Counted from the stretch's first letter, positions 46,095 through 54,720 are shown. The stretch is DNA of 64,000 nt from Limnohabitans parvus II-B4 (GCF_003063455.1 NZ_NESN01000001.1:496001-560000); one strand, 5' to 3'. Notes: a model not told the origin generated them from the letters alone. Numbers and translations: made by a program.

Positions 46095-46265
46095 TCACAC
46101 CCGGCTTGACCGGGTGTCCATTTGTGTGCACCAGCGGCGTCCGAAGCCAGCCGCGCCTGTCAACCACCATGGATGCCCGATCAAGTCGGGCATGACAGGA
46201 AGATACTTTCGGGTACGGTCAAAACATCCCTTGCGGTATGACAGGGCAACCTTTCGGGCATGACA
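46095..46265. repeat. Second cluster of dispersed palindromic repeats
   Basis: The 206-nt gap between the alpha/beta hydrolase and uppP contains ACACCCGG-cttga-CCGGGTGT (46096-46116) and GATGCCCGA-tcaag-TCGGGCATGACA (46172-46197), plus two shorter relics reading GGTATGACAGGG and GGGCATGACA. They match the repeat types at 5.9-6.1 kb and 53.2 kb. Convergent genes flank it, so it may also terminate transcription. Confidence 0.75.
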
Positions 46266-46278
46266 CAACCCGACAGTC

Positions 46279-47103
46279 TCAAGCCGCCCAGGTCACCTGC
46301 CCGCTGTAGCTGGTGCCCAGCACCACCACACCGAACACAATCCGGTACCAGGCAAACACCTCAAAACTGTGGGTTGAGATGAACTTGAGCAACCAGCGCA
46401 CGCAGACCCAAGCGCTCAAAAACGAAAACAACAAACCCACCGCAAACATGGGCGCATCGGCCATGCTGAGCAACGCACGCTCTTTGTAGAGGCTGTAAGC
46501 CCCCGCGCCTATGAGCGTGGGAATCGCCAAATAAAACGAAAAGTCGGTCGCGGCCTTGCGCGACAACCCCAACAACATGCCACCAATGATGGTGGCACCG
46601 CTGCGGCTCGTGCCCGGGATCATGGCCAGACACTGCACCAGCCCCACCTTGAGCGCATCGCGACCACGCATGTCTTCCACCTCGTGGATGCGCACCGCAC
46701 TGGCCGGACGTCGCTCGGCCCACAAAATGATGAGGCCCCCAATGATGAACGTGGTGGCCACCACCGCAGGCGTGAACAAGTTCGCCTTGATGGCTTTGCC
46801 AAACAACAAACCCAGGACGACTGCAGGCACAAAGGCAATGAAGACATTCAGCGCAAAGCGCTGGGCATCAGCACTGCGCGGCAAGGCGCGCATGGTCGAG
46901 CTGATCTTTTGCCAATACACAATGATCACGGCCAGAATCGCCCCTGTCTGGATGGCGATGTCAAACACCTTGGCTTTGTCATCGTCAAAACCCAGCAAGG
47001 CCCCGGCCAAGATCAAATGTCCGGTGGACGAAATCGGCAGAAACTCGGTCAAACCTTCCACCAGGCCCATCACAGCGGCCTTGAGCAACAAAACGGTATC
47101 CAC
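46279..47103 (-). CDS. uppP: Undecaprenyl-diphosphate phosphatase
   Basis: A 274-residue membrane enzyme (BacA family) that dephosphorylates undecaprenyl diphosphate to recycle the cell-wall lipid carrier; overexpression gives bacitracin resistance. The active-site motifs [18 protein letters not shown] and [15 protein letters not shown] are present, with about eight TM helices. I start at the GTG at 47103, which has AGGAG five bases upstream; earlier ATGs would add a non-conserved stretch. Confidence 0.95.
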   Translation of the reverse strand: MDTVLLLKAAVMGLVEGLTEFLPISSTGHLILAGALLGFDDDKAKVFDIAIQTGAILAVIIVYWQKISSTMRALPRSADAQRFALNVFIAFVPAVVLGLLFGKAIKANLFTPAVVATTFIIGGLIILWAERRPASAVRIHEVEDMRGRDALKVGLVQCLAMIPGTSRSGATIIGGMLLGLSRKAATDFSFYLAIPTLIGAGAYSLYKERALLSMADAPMFAVGLLFSFLSAWVCVRWLLKFISTHSFEVFAWYRIVFGVVVLGTSYSGQVTWAA

Positions 47104-47186
47104 ACGCACTCCTGAAATCTGCCACCGATTATCGCCGCTGCGATGCACTGGCCTTGGCCACTCGCACGTCATCGCGGCATTTGCCA

Positions 47187-47573
47187 TCAACGTCGCCAAT
47201 CGTCGCGGTCGCCATGACCGCGACGGCCATCGCGACGCTCGTCACGGCGTTCACCCCGGCCGCCTTCATGGCGGTCATGGCCCCAGCGATGGTCATGCCC
47301 ATAACCCCAACCCGGTCCCGGGCGGTACACCTGCGGCGCATAAATCACACGCGGCGGGGGCGGCGGAGCATAGATCATCCGGGGCGGCCCATAAATTACC
47401 GAGCCGGGCACACTCACCTGTGCATAAACAGGCGAATGGCCTATTTGCGATGAAAACACCACCGAAGGCTCCATCACCACCGGATGGGCGCAACCCGTTT
47501 GCACAACACCCAAGCCCAACAGGCCCAGCAGTGCCATGGCTCTTGAAAATGACGGTTTGAATGGATAACGCAT
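47187..47573 (-). CDS. Putative exported protein with Pro/Tyr-rich and Arg/Gly/His-rich tail
   Basis: A 128-residue protein with signal-like [25 protein letters not shown] resembles but does not fit the lipobox, since Gln is at -3. After [16 protein letters not shown] come repeated [16 protein letters not shown] units, then a very hydrophilic tail rich in Arg, Gly, Asp and His ([20 protein letters not shown]). Such proteins are common in Burkholderiales without known function. A surface or metal-binding role is only speculation. Confidence 0.65.
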   Translation of the reverse strand: MRYPFKPSFSRAMALLGLLGLGVVQTGCAHPVVMEPSVVFSSQIGHSPVYAQVSVPGSVIYGPPRMIYAPPPPPRVIYAPQVYRPGPGWGYGHDHRWGHDRHEGGRGERRDERRDGRRGHGDRDDWRR

Positions 47574-47768
47574 GACAAAGTTCCTCTGATCACGTTGGCT
47601 TTTCTTGAAAGCAGGCTCCCTGCGCCTTTAGCGCGGCAGCCCGGCGTTTGGTGGACCGACAGCGCTTTACAGTGGTTTCCAGTCGTAACGGGGCCGGCAA
47701 GTCCGCATGCCAAACGCCCCGTCAATGGGCCCAGTGCCTTCACCATGATCATCAGAACCCCATCAATT

Positions 47769-47786
47769 AATTACAACTTTGTAATT
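47769..47786. promoter_or_regulatory. AT-rich palindrome upstream of the lipoprotein operon
   Basis: AATTACAA-ct-TTGTAATT is a perfect 8+8 inverted repeat, 53 nt before the CsgG-like ATG. TACAAT at 47807-47812 is a possible -10. The site would overlap or lie just upstream of the -35 region, as expected for an operator; the regulator is unknown. The rest of the 265-nt gap 47574-47838 holds nothing else recognised. Confidence 0.5.
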
Positions 47787-47838
47787 CAATTGCAGGATTC
47801 CATCTTTACAATTTCCGGTTTCTACGGAACTCACTGAC

Positions 47839-48501
47839 ATGAAAAAACTCTTACTCGTTTCTTTGGCCACCCTGTCCCTGACCGCATGTGTGCAAGAAGA
47901 ATCACGCACCCTGCCCATTCAGAAAGTGGAATCGGCTGCACGCCCGCACATGGGCGTTCGCGTGCCCGTGTCGGTGGGCAAATTTGACAACCGCTCGTCC
48001 TTCATGCGCGGCGTGTTCTCCAACAACGAAGACCGCATGGGCAGCCAGGCGCAAACCATCTTGGTCACGCACCTGCAACAAAGCCAGCGCTTCAACGTGC
48101 TCGACCGCACCGTGATGAGCGAGATCAAGCAAGAAGCCGAGTTCAAAAAACAAACCCAAAAGATCAAAGGTGCGGACTACGTGGTCACAGGTGACGTGAC
48201 CGAGTTCGGCCGCAAAGACGTGGGTGACCGCCAACTGTTTGGCATCTTGGGCCGTGGCAAAACACAAATTGCTTACGCCAAAGTCAACCTCAACATCGTC
48301 AACACCCTCACCTCCGAGGTGGTCTACTCATCGCAGGGTGCGGGCGAATACAGCCTGTCCGAGCGCGAAGTCATTGGCTTTGGCAGCACTGCAAGCTATG
48401 ACGCCACCTTGAACGGCAAGGTGCTCGACCTGGCCATCCGCGACGCCGTGAACAACCTGGTCAGCGGCATCGAAAACGGCGCATGGCGTCCAGCCCTGTG
48501 A
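47839..48501 (+). CDS. CsgG/HfaB-like lipoprotein
   Basis: A 220-residue lipoprotein with signal MKKLLLVSLATLSLTAC (lipobox LTAC). The CsgG-type domain shows VGKFDNRSSFMRGVF, LVTHLQQSQRFNVLDRT, GADYVVTGDVTEFGRK and LNIVNTLTSEVVYSSQGAGEYS. In curli systems CsgG is an outer-membrane export pore, but this shorter form (CsgG is 277) lies with DUF4810 and DUF799 lipoproteins instead of curli genes. It is the first gene of that operon, preceded by a palindrome and an AT-rich promoter region. Confidence 0.9.
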   Translation: MKKLLLVSLATLSLTACVQEESRTLPIQKVESAARPHMGVRVPVSVGKFDNRSSFMRGVFSNNEDRMGSQAQTILVTHLQQSQRFNVLDRTVMSEIKQEAEFKKQTQKIKGADYVVTGDVTEFGRKDVGDRQLFGILGRGKTQIAYAKVNLNIVNTLTSEVVYSSQGAGEYSLSEREVIGFGSTASYDATLNGKVLDLAIRDAVNNLVSGIENGAWRPAL

Positions 48502-48509
48502 GCCAAAGC

Positions 48510-48899
48510 ATGAGCCACCGCACACACACCACGCCAAGCATGCCCGCTCGTATCAAAACCGTGGCCCTGCTGGCCACCGTGCTGGCCCTCGCGGGCTGCG
48601 CCAACAAGGCACCACCGCCGCTTTATGGCTGGAACGGGTACGAGAAAAACCTCGACACCTATTTCCGGGGCGACCGCGAAAGCCTGGACACCCAGGCCAA
48701 GCTGATGGAAGACGACTTGCAAAAAATGCGCGCCGCAGGCCAAGCCACACCACCGGGCTACCAAGCCCACCTGGGCTTGCTGCATGGCAAGCAAGGTGAC
48801 TTGGGCCGTTTCCAGCAACACCTGCAAGCCGAAAAAGCCCAATTCCCAGAGTCTGAAACCTTTGTGAATTTCTTGCTGCGCAAATTCAAATCCAACTGA
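48510..48899 (+). CDS. DUF4810 domain lipoprotein
   Basis: A 129-residue lipoprotein (119 if the ATG at 48540 is used). Signal KTVALLATVLALAGC has the lipobox LAGC. The body PPPLYGWNGYEKNLDTYFRG and the tetratricopeptide-like GYQAHLGLLHGKQGDLGRFQ are the DUF4810 pattern. It begins 9 nt after the CsgG-like stop. Function unknown; context indicates a joint role with its two lipoprotein neighbours. Confidence 0.88.
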   Translation: MSHRTHTTPSMPARIKTVALLATVLALAGCANKAPPPLYGWNGYEKNLDTYFRGDRESLDTQAKLMEDDLQKMRAAGQATPPGYQAHLGLLHGKQGDLGRFQQHLQAEKAQFPESETFVNFLLRKFKSN

Positions 48900-48913
48900 G
48901 TCCAGCCCCCGAC

Positions 48914-49591
48914 ATGAAAAACTTCCTCAAACTTGCGGCCGCTGCGTTGGCCGTACTGGTGCTCAGTGGTTGCGCCACCAAACCCCCGGTGCCCTACGAC
49001 TACACCGAATACAAACTCAGCAACCCCAAGTCGATCTTGGTGCTTCCCCCTGTCAACAAAACCCCTGAAGTCCGTGCGCCCTACAGCATGCTGGCCCAGG
49101 TGACTCTCCCCTTGGCCGAATCGGGCTACTACGTGTTGCCCGTCTCGCTGGTCGATGAAACCCTGAAAGAAAACGGCGTCACCCAGGCCCAAGACGCTCA
49201 CGAACTGCCCAGCGCCAAACTGCGCGAGATTTTTGGTGCCGATGCAGCGCTCTACATCACCATGACCAAATACGGCACGGTCTATCAGGTGCTGGACAGC
49301 AACACCACCGTCACGGCGCAAGCCCGTTTGGTTGACCTGAAAACCGACAAAGTACTGTGGACCGGCAGCGCCACGGCCAGCACCGCTGAGCAGCAAAACC
49401 AAAACCAAGGTGGCTTGGCGGGCATGCTGATCACGGCCATCGTCAAGCAAATCGTGGGCACCGTCACCGACCAAAGCCACCCCATGGCAGGTCTGACCAG
49501 TCGGCGCTTGCTGTCGGCTGGACGCTTCCAGGGCCTGCTTTTTGGTCCGCGCTCGCCGCACTACAACAAAGAGGCCGACAAACCTCGCTGA
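48914..49591 (+). CDS. DUF799 / GNA1162 family lipoprotein
   Basis: A 225-residue lipoprotein with signal ALAVLVLSGC (lipobox LSGC). KSILVLPPVNKTPEV, PYSMLAQVTLPLAESGYYVLPV, GADAALYITMTKYGT and LWTGSATA match the DUF799 family, which includes the Neisseria antigen GNA1162. Its fold resembles the N-terminal TolB/CsgG-type domain. It closes the three-lipoprotein operon, 14 nt after DUF4810. Molecular role unknown. Confidence 0.9.
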   Translation: MKNFLKLAAAALAVLVLSGCATKPPVPYDYTEYKLSNPKSILVLPPVNKTPEVRAPYSMLAQVTLPLAESGYYVLPVSLVDETLKENGVTQAQDAHELPSAKLREIFGADAALYITMTKYGTVYQVLDSNTTVTAQARLVDLKTDKVLWTGSATASTAEQQNQNQGGLAGMLITAIVKQIVGTVTDQSHPMAGLTSRRLLSAGRFQGLLFGPRSPHYNKEADKPR

Positions 49592-49732
49592 TCCGATGAC
49601 CCGAGTCGGCGCTGCGAAAGCGGTGCCGTTGCCCGGGTGGTCAGCCCCCGGTGGTGTGCAAAGCACTGCTGGGGGAAATCAGCCGACAAAACAGCCTCAA
49701 CACGGCGTCTGCACCCCCTAAAATCAGACGCT

Positions 49733-51568
49733 ATGACCTCCCCCACCGACAAAGCCTCCGATTCCGCCTCTGCTGAACACAAAGTCAGCAACTTCCTGCG
49801 CCAGATCATCGAAAAAGACCTGGAGCAAGGCACCTACGCCAGCCGCCGCTGGGCAGGCAGCCCGGGTGATGCCGCGCACCACGCTGCGGGCGAGCCCGAC
49901 CCGGCCAAGATCCGCACCCGCTTTCCGCCAGAACCCAACGGCTATTTGCATGTGGGCCACGCCAAAAGCATCTGCATCAACTTCGGGCTGGCCAAGGAAT
50001 ACGGCGGCGTGTGCCACCTGCGCTTTGACGACACCAACCCCGAAAAAGAAGACACCGAATACGTCAACAGCATCATCGACGCCGTGAAATGGCTCGGCTT
50101 TGACTGGGCGCAACTGGGCCAAGCCGCTGGCAGCGCCGCGCCCTACCAAGCCAGCGACTACTTCGACTTCATGTACCGCGCTGCCGAGGCGCTGATTGAA
50201 GCCGGCCACGCCTATGTGGACGAACAAAGCGCCGAAGACATGCGCGCCAACCGGGGCGACTTTGGCAAGCCCGGCGTGGACAGCCCTTTCCGCAGCCGCA
50301 CCGTGGCAGAAAACCTGACACGATTCCGCGAAATGAAGGGCGGCAAGTTGGCCGACGGCGCTGCCGTGCTGCGCGCCAAGATCGACATGGCCTCACCCAA
50401 CATCAACATGCGCGACCCGGCCATCTACCGCATCCGCCGCGCCACCCACCACCACACGGGCGACACCTGGTGCATCTACCCGATGTACACCTTTGCCCAC
50501 CCCATCGAAGACGCGCTGGAGCAGATCACCCACAGCATCTGCACGCTGGAGTTTGAAGACCAGCGCCCGTTTTACGACTGGCTGATGGAGCGCCTGTGCG
50601 AATGCAAGCTGCTGGCCGCGCCCGCGCCCAAGCAATACGAATTTGCCCGCCTGAACCTGACCTATGTGATCACCAGCAAACGCAAGCTTGCGCAACTGGT
50701 CAACGAAAGCAAAGTCAGCGGCTGGGACGACCCGCGCATGCCGACCATCGTGGGCCTGCGCCGCCGGGGCTACACGCCTGAGAGCCTGCGCCTGTTTGCC
50801 GACCGCATTGGCGTGACCAAGAGCGACAGCTGGATCGACTACAGCACGCTCGAGGGCTGCCTGCGCGAAGACCTGGAAAACAAAGCCCACCGCGGCATGG
50901 CCGTGCTTGACCCCGTCAAGCTCGTGCTGACCAACTGGGCCGAGGCTTTTGGCAGCGACGGCTACACAGAAGATTGCAGCCAACCCGCCCTGCCCCACTC
51001 GGCAATAGCCGAAGGCCAAACGCCCCCGGCCGACCGCACGTTCCTGATCGGCAAAGAAGTTTGGATCGAGCGCGAAGACTTTGAAGAAGTGCCGCCCAAG
51101 GGCTACAAGCGCTTGTTCCCGGGCAACGTGGTGCGCCTGAAAGGCGGCTACGTGATCGAGTGCACGGGCTGCGCACGCGACGCGGCGGGCAATGTGACCG
51201 AGGTGCACGCCAAAGTGATCCCCGGCACCAAAAGCGGCACGCCCGGCGCCGACAGCATCAAAGCCAAAGCCGCCATCACCTGGGTGAGCGTGGCCGACGG
51301 CGTGCCAGCCGAGGTTCGCCTGTACGACCGCCTGTTTGCCGAAGCGCACCCCGATGCGGGCGGCAAAGACTTCTTGCAGTCGCTGAACCCGGACAGCCTG
51401 AAAGTCGTCACCGCGTATATGGAGCCGTCATTGGCCGGGGCGCAGCCAGACCAGAAGTTCCAGTTTGAGCGGTTTGGGTACTTTGTGGCCGACCGCCTGG
51501 ATCATGTGGCGGGAACGAAGCCGGTGTTTAACCGGGTGACGGGGTTAAAGGACAGTTGGGGTAAGTAA
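49733..51568 (+). CDS. glnS: Glutaminyl-tRNA synthetase
   Basis: A 611-residue class I aminoacyl-tRNA synthetase charging tRNA-Gln. The HIGH-type motif is in FPPEPNGYLHVGHAKS and the KMSKS equivalent in VITSKRKLAQLV; RFDDTNPEKE is also characteristic. A C-terminal anticodon-binding beta-barrel ends at about 51560. The ATG at 49733 (MTSPTDKASDSA) is preferred; 32 codons of open frame upstream are not conserved. Its 3' end borders a sharp fall in G+C. Confidence 0.97.
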   Translation: MTSPTDKASDSASAEHKVSNFLRQIIEKDLEQGTYASRRWAGSPGDAAHHAAGEPDPAKIRTRFPPEPNGYLHVGHAKSICINFGLAKEYGGVCHLRFDDTNPEKEDTEYVNSIIDAVKWLGFDWAQLGQAAGSAAPYQASDYFDFMYRAAEALIEAGHAYVDEQSAEDMRANRGDFGKPGVDSPFRSRTVAENLTRFREMKGGKLADGAAVLRAKIDMASPNINMRDPAIYRIRRATHHHTGDTWCIYPMYTFAHPIEDALEQITHSICTLEFEDQRPFYDWLMERLCECKLLAAPAPKQYEFARLNLTYVITSKRKLAQLVNESKVSGWDDPRMPTIVGLRRRGYTPESLRLFADRIGVTKSDSWIDYSTLEGCLREDLENKAHRGMAVLDPVKLVLTNWAEAFGSDGYTEDCSQPALPHSAIAEGQTPPADRTFLIGKEVWIEREDFEEVPPKGYKRLFPGNVVRLKGGYVIECTGCARDAAGNVTEVHAKVIPGTKSGTPGADSIKAKAAITWVSVADGVPAEVRLYDRLFAEAHPDAGGKDFLQSLNPDSLKVVTAYMEPSLAGAQPDQKFQFERFGYFVADRLDHVAGTKPVFNRVTGLKDSWGK

Positions 51569-51585
51569 AGAATTTTTAATGATTT

Positions 51586-51609
51586 ATTTTTCTAATTTAT
51601 TAGAAAAAT
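51586..51609. repeat. Perfect 24-nt AT-rich palindrome
   Basis: ATTTTTCTAAT-tt-ATTAGAAAAAT lies 18 nt after the glnS stop at the edge of the AT-rich islet. It has few G-C pairs and no following T-run, so a terminator role is doubtful. Confidence 0.6.
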
Positions 51610-51633
51610 ATTTCCAACCAAAAAATCAAAAAT

Positions 51634-51831
51634 ATGAATAACTACCCAGGCCGACCACCCCCGGAATGGTTCGGAATTTTGTTTGTTTTCTCTGCTATTT
51701 GCGGCGGCATTTACCTGCTTTTCACCGACTTTTGGTGGGGTGTTTGGACTGTTTTATTTATGTCAATGGGCTTATGGGGAGATGCTATCAAGTATGTCAA
51801 AAGTTTGCGCCAAAAACACTCAAAAGAGTGA
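51634..51831 (+). CDS. Small membrane protein, 65 aa, in AT-rich islet
   Basis: MNNYPGRPPPEWFGILFVFSAICGGIYLLFTDF is followed by WWGVWTVLFMSMGLWGDAIKYV and a basic end (KSLRQKHSKE), giving two predicted TM helices and a cytoplasmic tail. Its base composition is clearly more AT-rich than the neighbours. No family recognised and no clear Shine-Dalgarno, so reality as a gene is moderate. Confidence 0.5.
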   Translation: MNNYPGRPPPEWFGILFVFSAICGGIYLLFTDFWWGVWTVLFMSMGLWGDAIKYVKSLRQKHSKE

Positions 51832-51884
51832 TTTACAAAATAAGTAATTACAAAAATTTATCTATTGCGTTGCCTATGAGGCCA

Positions 51885-52424
51885 ATGCAACCCCACGCCA
51901 TCCTCCACTTCTGGTTCACAGAGCTCACCCCCAAGGACCACTTCGCCAAAGACGCCGCCTTGGACGAAGCCATCCGCACCCGCTTCGGGGTGACGCTAGA
52001 AGCCGCGGCGCGGTGTGAGTTGTTTGCCTGGCGCGCCACGCCCGAGGGGCGCTTGGCCGAGGTCATGGTGCTCGAACAGTTCTCGCGCAACGTCTACCGC
52101 GACACGCCCCGCGCCTTTGCGCAAGACGCGCTGGCTTTGGCGCTGGCGCAAGAGCTGGTGGCCAGTGGGCAAGACAGCAGCCTGCCCTTGGCGCAGCGAA
52201 GCTTTGCCTACATGCCCTACATGCACAGCGAGTCCGCCCTGGTGCACGCCCAAGCCGTCACCCTGTTTGCGCAACCGGGCATGGAAGACACCCTGCGCTT
52301 TGAGCAACGCCACCAAACCATCATCGAGCGCTTCGGCCGATACCCTCACCGCAACGTCATCCTTGGCCGCGAGTCCACGCCCGAGGAACTGGCTTTTTTG
52401 AGTGAGCCGGGGTCGGGGTTTTAA
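51885..52424 (+). CDS. DUF924 family protein
   Basis: A 179-residue all-helical protein. HAILHFWFTELTPKDHFAKD, LAEVMVLEQFSRNVYRDTPRAFAQD and the end HRNVILGRESTPEELAFL are the DUF924 pattern, a TPR-like fold of unknown function. Start chosen at 51885 because GAGG lies just upstream; 51876 is possible. The open frame further upstream passes through the AT-rich islet and is not part of the gene. Confidence 0.9.
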   Translation: MQPHAILHFWFTELTPKDHFAKDAALDEAIRTRFGVTLEAAARCELFAWRATPEGRLAEVMVLEQFSRNVYRDTPRAFAQDALALALAQELVASGQDSSLPLAQRSFAYMPYMHSESALVHAQAVTLFAQPGMEDTLRFEQRHQTIIERFGRYPHRNVILGRESTPEELAFLSEPGSGF

Positions 52425-52497
52425 CGCTGCCGCATGGATATGGGCCGTGGCCATCCATCGCTTTAAGCCAGAATATCCATAGCTCGCCCTTACCAAA

Positions 52498-52532
52498 TAC
52501 CCAAAATGGGTATGAACCAACCTAATTTGGGT
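52498..52532. promoter_or_regulatory. Candidate operator upstream of the PPOX-fold gene
   Basis: TACCCA-aaa-TGGGTA (52498-52512) is a perfect inverted repeat; TTTGGGTA recurs at 52526-52533 as a further half site. They lie 27-62 nt before the PPOX ATG. An operator is inference. Confidence 0.45.
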
Positions 52533-52559
52533 ACATCGCCACACTTAAGCAACCCACCT

Positions 52560-53186
52560 ATGGCTGCCCAACACATCACCACCCTCGAAGCCCTGCGCCA
52601 GCTCTACGGCCCCGCCAGTGAGCGTTCGCTGAAAAAAGAAATGCCGTCACTGGACTCGCATGCAATCCGCTTCATCGCGCTGTCGCCCTTTGTGGTCTTG
52701 GCCAGCAGCAATGCAGATGGGCACATGGACGCCTCACCTCGTGGGGGCGATGCGGGTTTCGTCAAGGTGCTGGACGCGCAGACGCTCTTGGTGCCCGACT
52801 CACCGGGCAACAACCGCTTGGACACGCTGGAGAACATTGTCAGCACCGGGCGCTTGGGTTTGCTCTTCATGGTGCCGGGGTTTGACGAGACTTTGCGCAT
52901 CAACGGCCAAGCGGTTTTAAGCACCGACCCGGCCGACTTGGCCCTGTGTGCCGATGCGCGGCGCACGCCCGCGCTGGTGATCCGCCTGACGGTGGAGTCG
53001 GTTTACCTACATTGCGCCAAAGCCTTCATGCGTTCGCAGCTGTGGGATGCATCACGGCACCCTGAGCGCAGCCAACTGCCCACCATGGGTGAGATGCTGC
53101 GTGACCAGATTCAGGCCTTCAAGGGCGAGACGATTGAGATCGAATCGCAGGCCGAGATGGTGCAGCGTTACAAGCAGTCGTTGTGA
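52560..53186 (+). CDS. Pyridoxamine 5'-phosphate oxidase-fold (FMN-binding) protein
   Basis: A 208-residue split-barrel flavoprotein of the MSMEG_1061/TIGR04025-like group. IRFIALSPFVVLASSNADGHMDASPRG, LVPDSPGNNRLDTLENIV and GLLFMVPGFDETLRINGQA are the signature. Start at the ATG at 52560 (MAAQHITTLEALRQLYG). FMN and possibly F420-type binding is family knowledge; reaction unknown. Confidence 0.9.
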   Translation: MAAQHITTLEALRQLYGPASERSLKKEMPSLDSHAIRFIALSPFVVLASSNADGHMDASPRGGDAGFVKVLDAQTLLVPDSPGNNRLDTLENIVSTGRLGLLFMVPGFDETLRINGQAVLSTDPADLALCADARRTPALVIRLTVESVYLHCAKAFMRSQLWDASRHPERSQLPTMGEMLRDQIQAFKGETIEIESQAEMVQRYKQSL

Positions 53187-53187
53187 G

Positions 53188-53360
53188 GTGCGGGTATGAC
53201 AGTGAAAGGCAGCAATGACAAACATCTGTCACCCCGGACTTGATCCGGGGTCCATGCCTTCGGCTGCCGTGGATACCCGCATGCGCGGGTATGACAGTGA
53301 AAGGTGGGTATGACAGTGAAAGGTGGGTATGACAGTTAAAGGCGGCTATGACCTAGAACG
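53188..53360. repeat. Third palindromic repeat cluster with tandem 19-nt units
   Basis: ACCCCGGA-cttga-TCCGGGGT (53230-53250) and GATACCCGC-at-GCGGGTAT (53271-53291) are hairpins of the type seen at 6 and 46 kb. From 53285 there are three near-identical 19-nt units (53285-53303, 53304-53322, 53323-53341) reading GTGGGTATGACAGTGAAAG and a degenerate fourth to 53360; a single unit also precedes at 53189-53208. Confidence 0.8.
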
Positions 53361-53406
53361 GGGCATGACAGCGCGCGGGCTATCCAAACAGACAGGTGTG
53401 ACGGGC

Positions 53407-54147
53407 TTATTTTTTCTGAACCGGGTTGGCCAGCAGCAAGTTGGCCGGATAGGCCCGCATGAACTCGCGGGCTTTGTCGAGCGGGGCGGTCAGCCAAGCG
53501 GACCAAGCGCCTTCGTTCAGGATGGCGGGCATGCGTTTTTCGTTGCCATTTTGGCCATAGCGGTTCATCAGCGCGTGGCTGTTGGCGTTGACCGTCAGCA
53601 AGGTGAAGCTGATGATTTCTTCGCCGTCTTGGGTCCAACGCTCCCACAGGCCCGCGACACCCATGGGTTTGCCGTCCACACGGGCAATGCGCGTAGGCAC
53701 GGCTTTGCGGGTACGCCAGTCGTCTTCAAAAAAGGCTTGCATCGGGATGATGCAGCGTTGGGCTTTGAGCCAAGTCTCACGCGTGGGGGTGGCGGTGCTC
53801 ATGGTTTCGTAGCGGGTGACCGCCAACTTGGTCGAGCGCAGTTTGGCGTCTGACGCCGACTTGACCCAGGTAGGCACCAGCCCGAACTGGCCTTGGGCCA
53901 GCTCCAGCACCAGTGTGCTGGCGGGGGCCGCAGGTGCTGCCGCCTCGCAAGCGGGTTCAGCGCTGGGTTCAGCACCGGGTTCAGCAAATGGCTCTGCGGC
54001 GGGCTGGCCGGGCACAAATGCTTTGCGGATGAACAAGCCTGGCTGGCGCGGCCAGACTTCTTTGCCGGGCAGTTTTTCGGGGGGGGCGACGCCAAAGGCC
54101 TCGGCATACAGGTCGGCGCTTTTCAGGCATTCATATTGGGTACTCAT
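53407..54147 (-). CDS. SRAP/YedK-like protein with altered active site
   Basis: A 246-residue relative of YedK/HMCES (SOS response-associated peptidase), proteins that crosslink to abasic sites in single-stranded [24 protein letters not shown] with the Glu, and KRMPAIL fit the fold. However the protein begins [13 protein letters not shown], not with the usual Met-Cys2, and the HxRMP His is replaced (NEKRMP). There is also an inserted Glu-Pro-Ala repeat stretch at about residues 52-75. A divergent subfamily or degenerate paralogue is likely. It is divergent from the rluE gene with 36 nt between. Confidence 0.82.
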   Translation of the reverse strand: MSTQYECLKSADLYAEAFGVAPPEKLPGKEVWPRQPGLFIRKAFVPGQPAAEPFAEPGAEPSAEPACEAAAPAAPASTLVLELAQGQFGLVPTWVKSASDAKLRSTKLAVTRYETMSTATPTRETWLKAQRCIIPMQAFFEDDWRTRKAVPTRIARVDGKPMGVAGLWERWTQDGEEIISFTLLTVNANSHALMNRYGQNGNEKRMPAILNEGAWSAWLTAPLDKAREFMRAYPANLLLANPVQKK

Positions 54148-54183
54148 GCGGGGGATGCTAACCGACCTGCTACGCTCACGCCC

Positions 54184-54720
54184 ATGCTGATCCGCTTCAA
54201 CAAACCTTATGGCGTGCTGAGCCAGTTCACCCCCGAGGGGCGCTGGACTGGGCTGAAGGACCACATTGACCTGCCCGGCGTGTATGTGGCCGGGCGCCTG
54301 GACGCCGACAGCGAAGGTTTGCTGCTGCTGACCGACGATGGTCCGCTGCAAGCCCGCATTTCAGACCCCCGCTTCAAAATGGAGAAGACCTATCTGGTGC
54401 AGGTGGAGGGTATGGTGGACGACAAAGCCCTGACCGCTTTGTGCCGGGGCGTGACGCTGAACGACGGCCCCACCCTGCCCGCCCGCGCCCGCGCGGTGCA
54501 GCTGCCTGCCGACCTGTGGCCGCGCAACCCGCCGATCCGCGAGCGCAAGAATATCCCGACCTCGTGGCTGGAGCTGTCGATTCGCGAGGGGCGCAACCGC
54601 CAGGTGCGGCGCATGACCGCCGCAGTGGGTTTGCCCACGCTGCGGCTGATTCGCACCGCCGTGGGGCCTTACAACCTGAACGACTTGCCCGCAGGCACTT
54701 GGCAAGAAGTCCCCGCCTGA
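54184..54720 (+). CDS. rluE: 23S rRNA pseudouridine synthase, RluE-like
   Basis: A 178-residue RsuA/RluB/E/F-family enzyme without an S4 domain, like E. coli RluE, which modifies U2457 of 23S r[43 protein letters not shown] with the catalytic Asp, and [19 protein letters not shown] are diagnostic. The ATG at 54184 is used; an open frame upstream overlaps the SRAP gene. The RluE position is inferred from similarity. Confidence 0.92.
   Translation: MLIRFNKPYGVLSQFTPEGRWTGLKDHIDLPGVYVAGRLDADSEGLLLLTDDGPLQARISDPRFKMEKTYLVQVEGMVDDKALTALCRGVTLNDGPTLPARARAVQLPADLWPRNPPIRERKNIPTSWLELSIREGRNRQVRRMTAAVGLPTLRLIRTAVGPYNLNDLPAGTWQEVPA

Noticed and set aside
53285..53360. CRISPR array
   Set aside because: Units are 19 nt, directly adjacent without spacers, and no cas genes are present.
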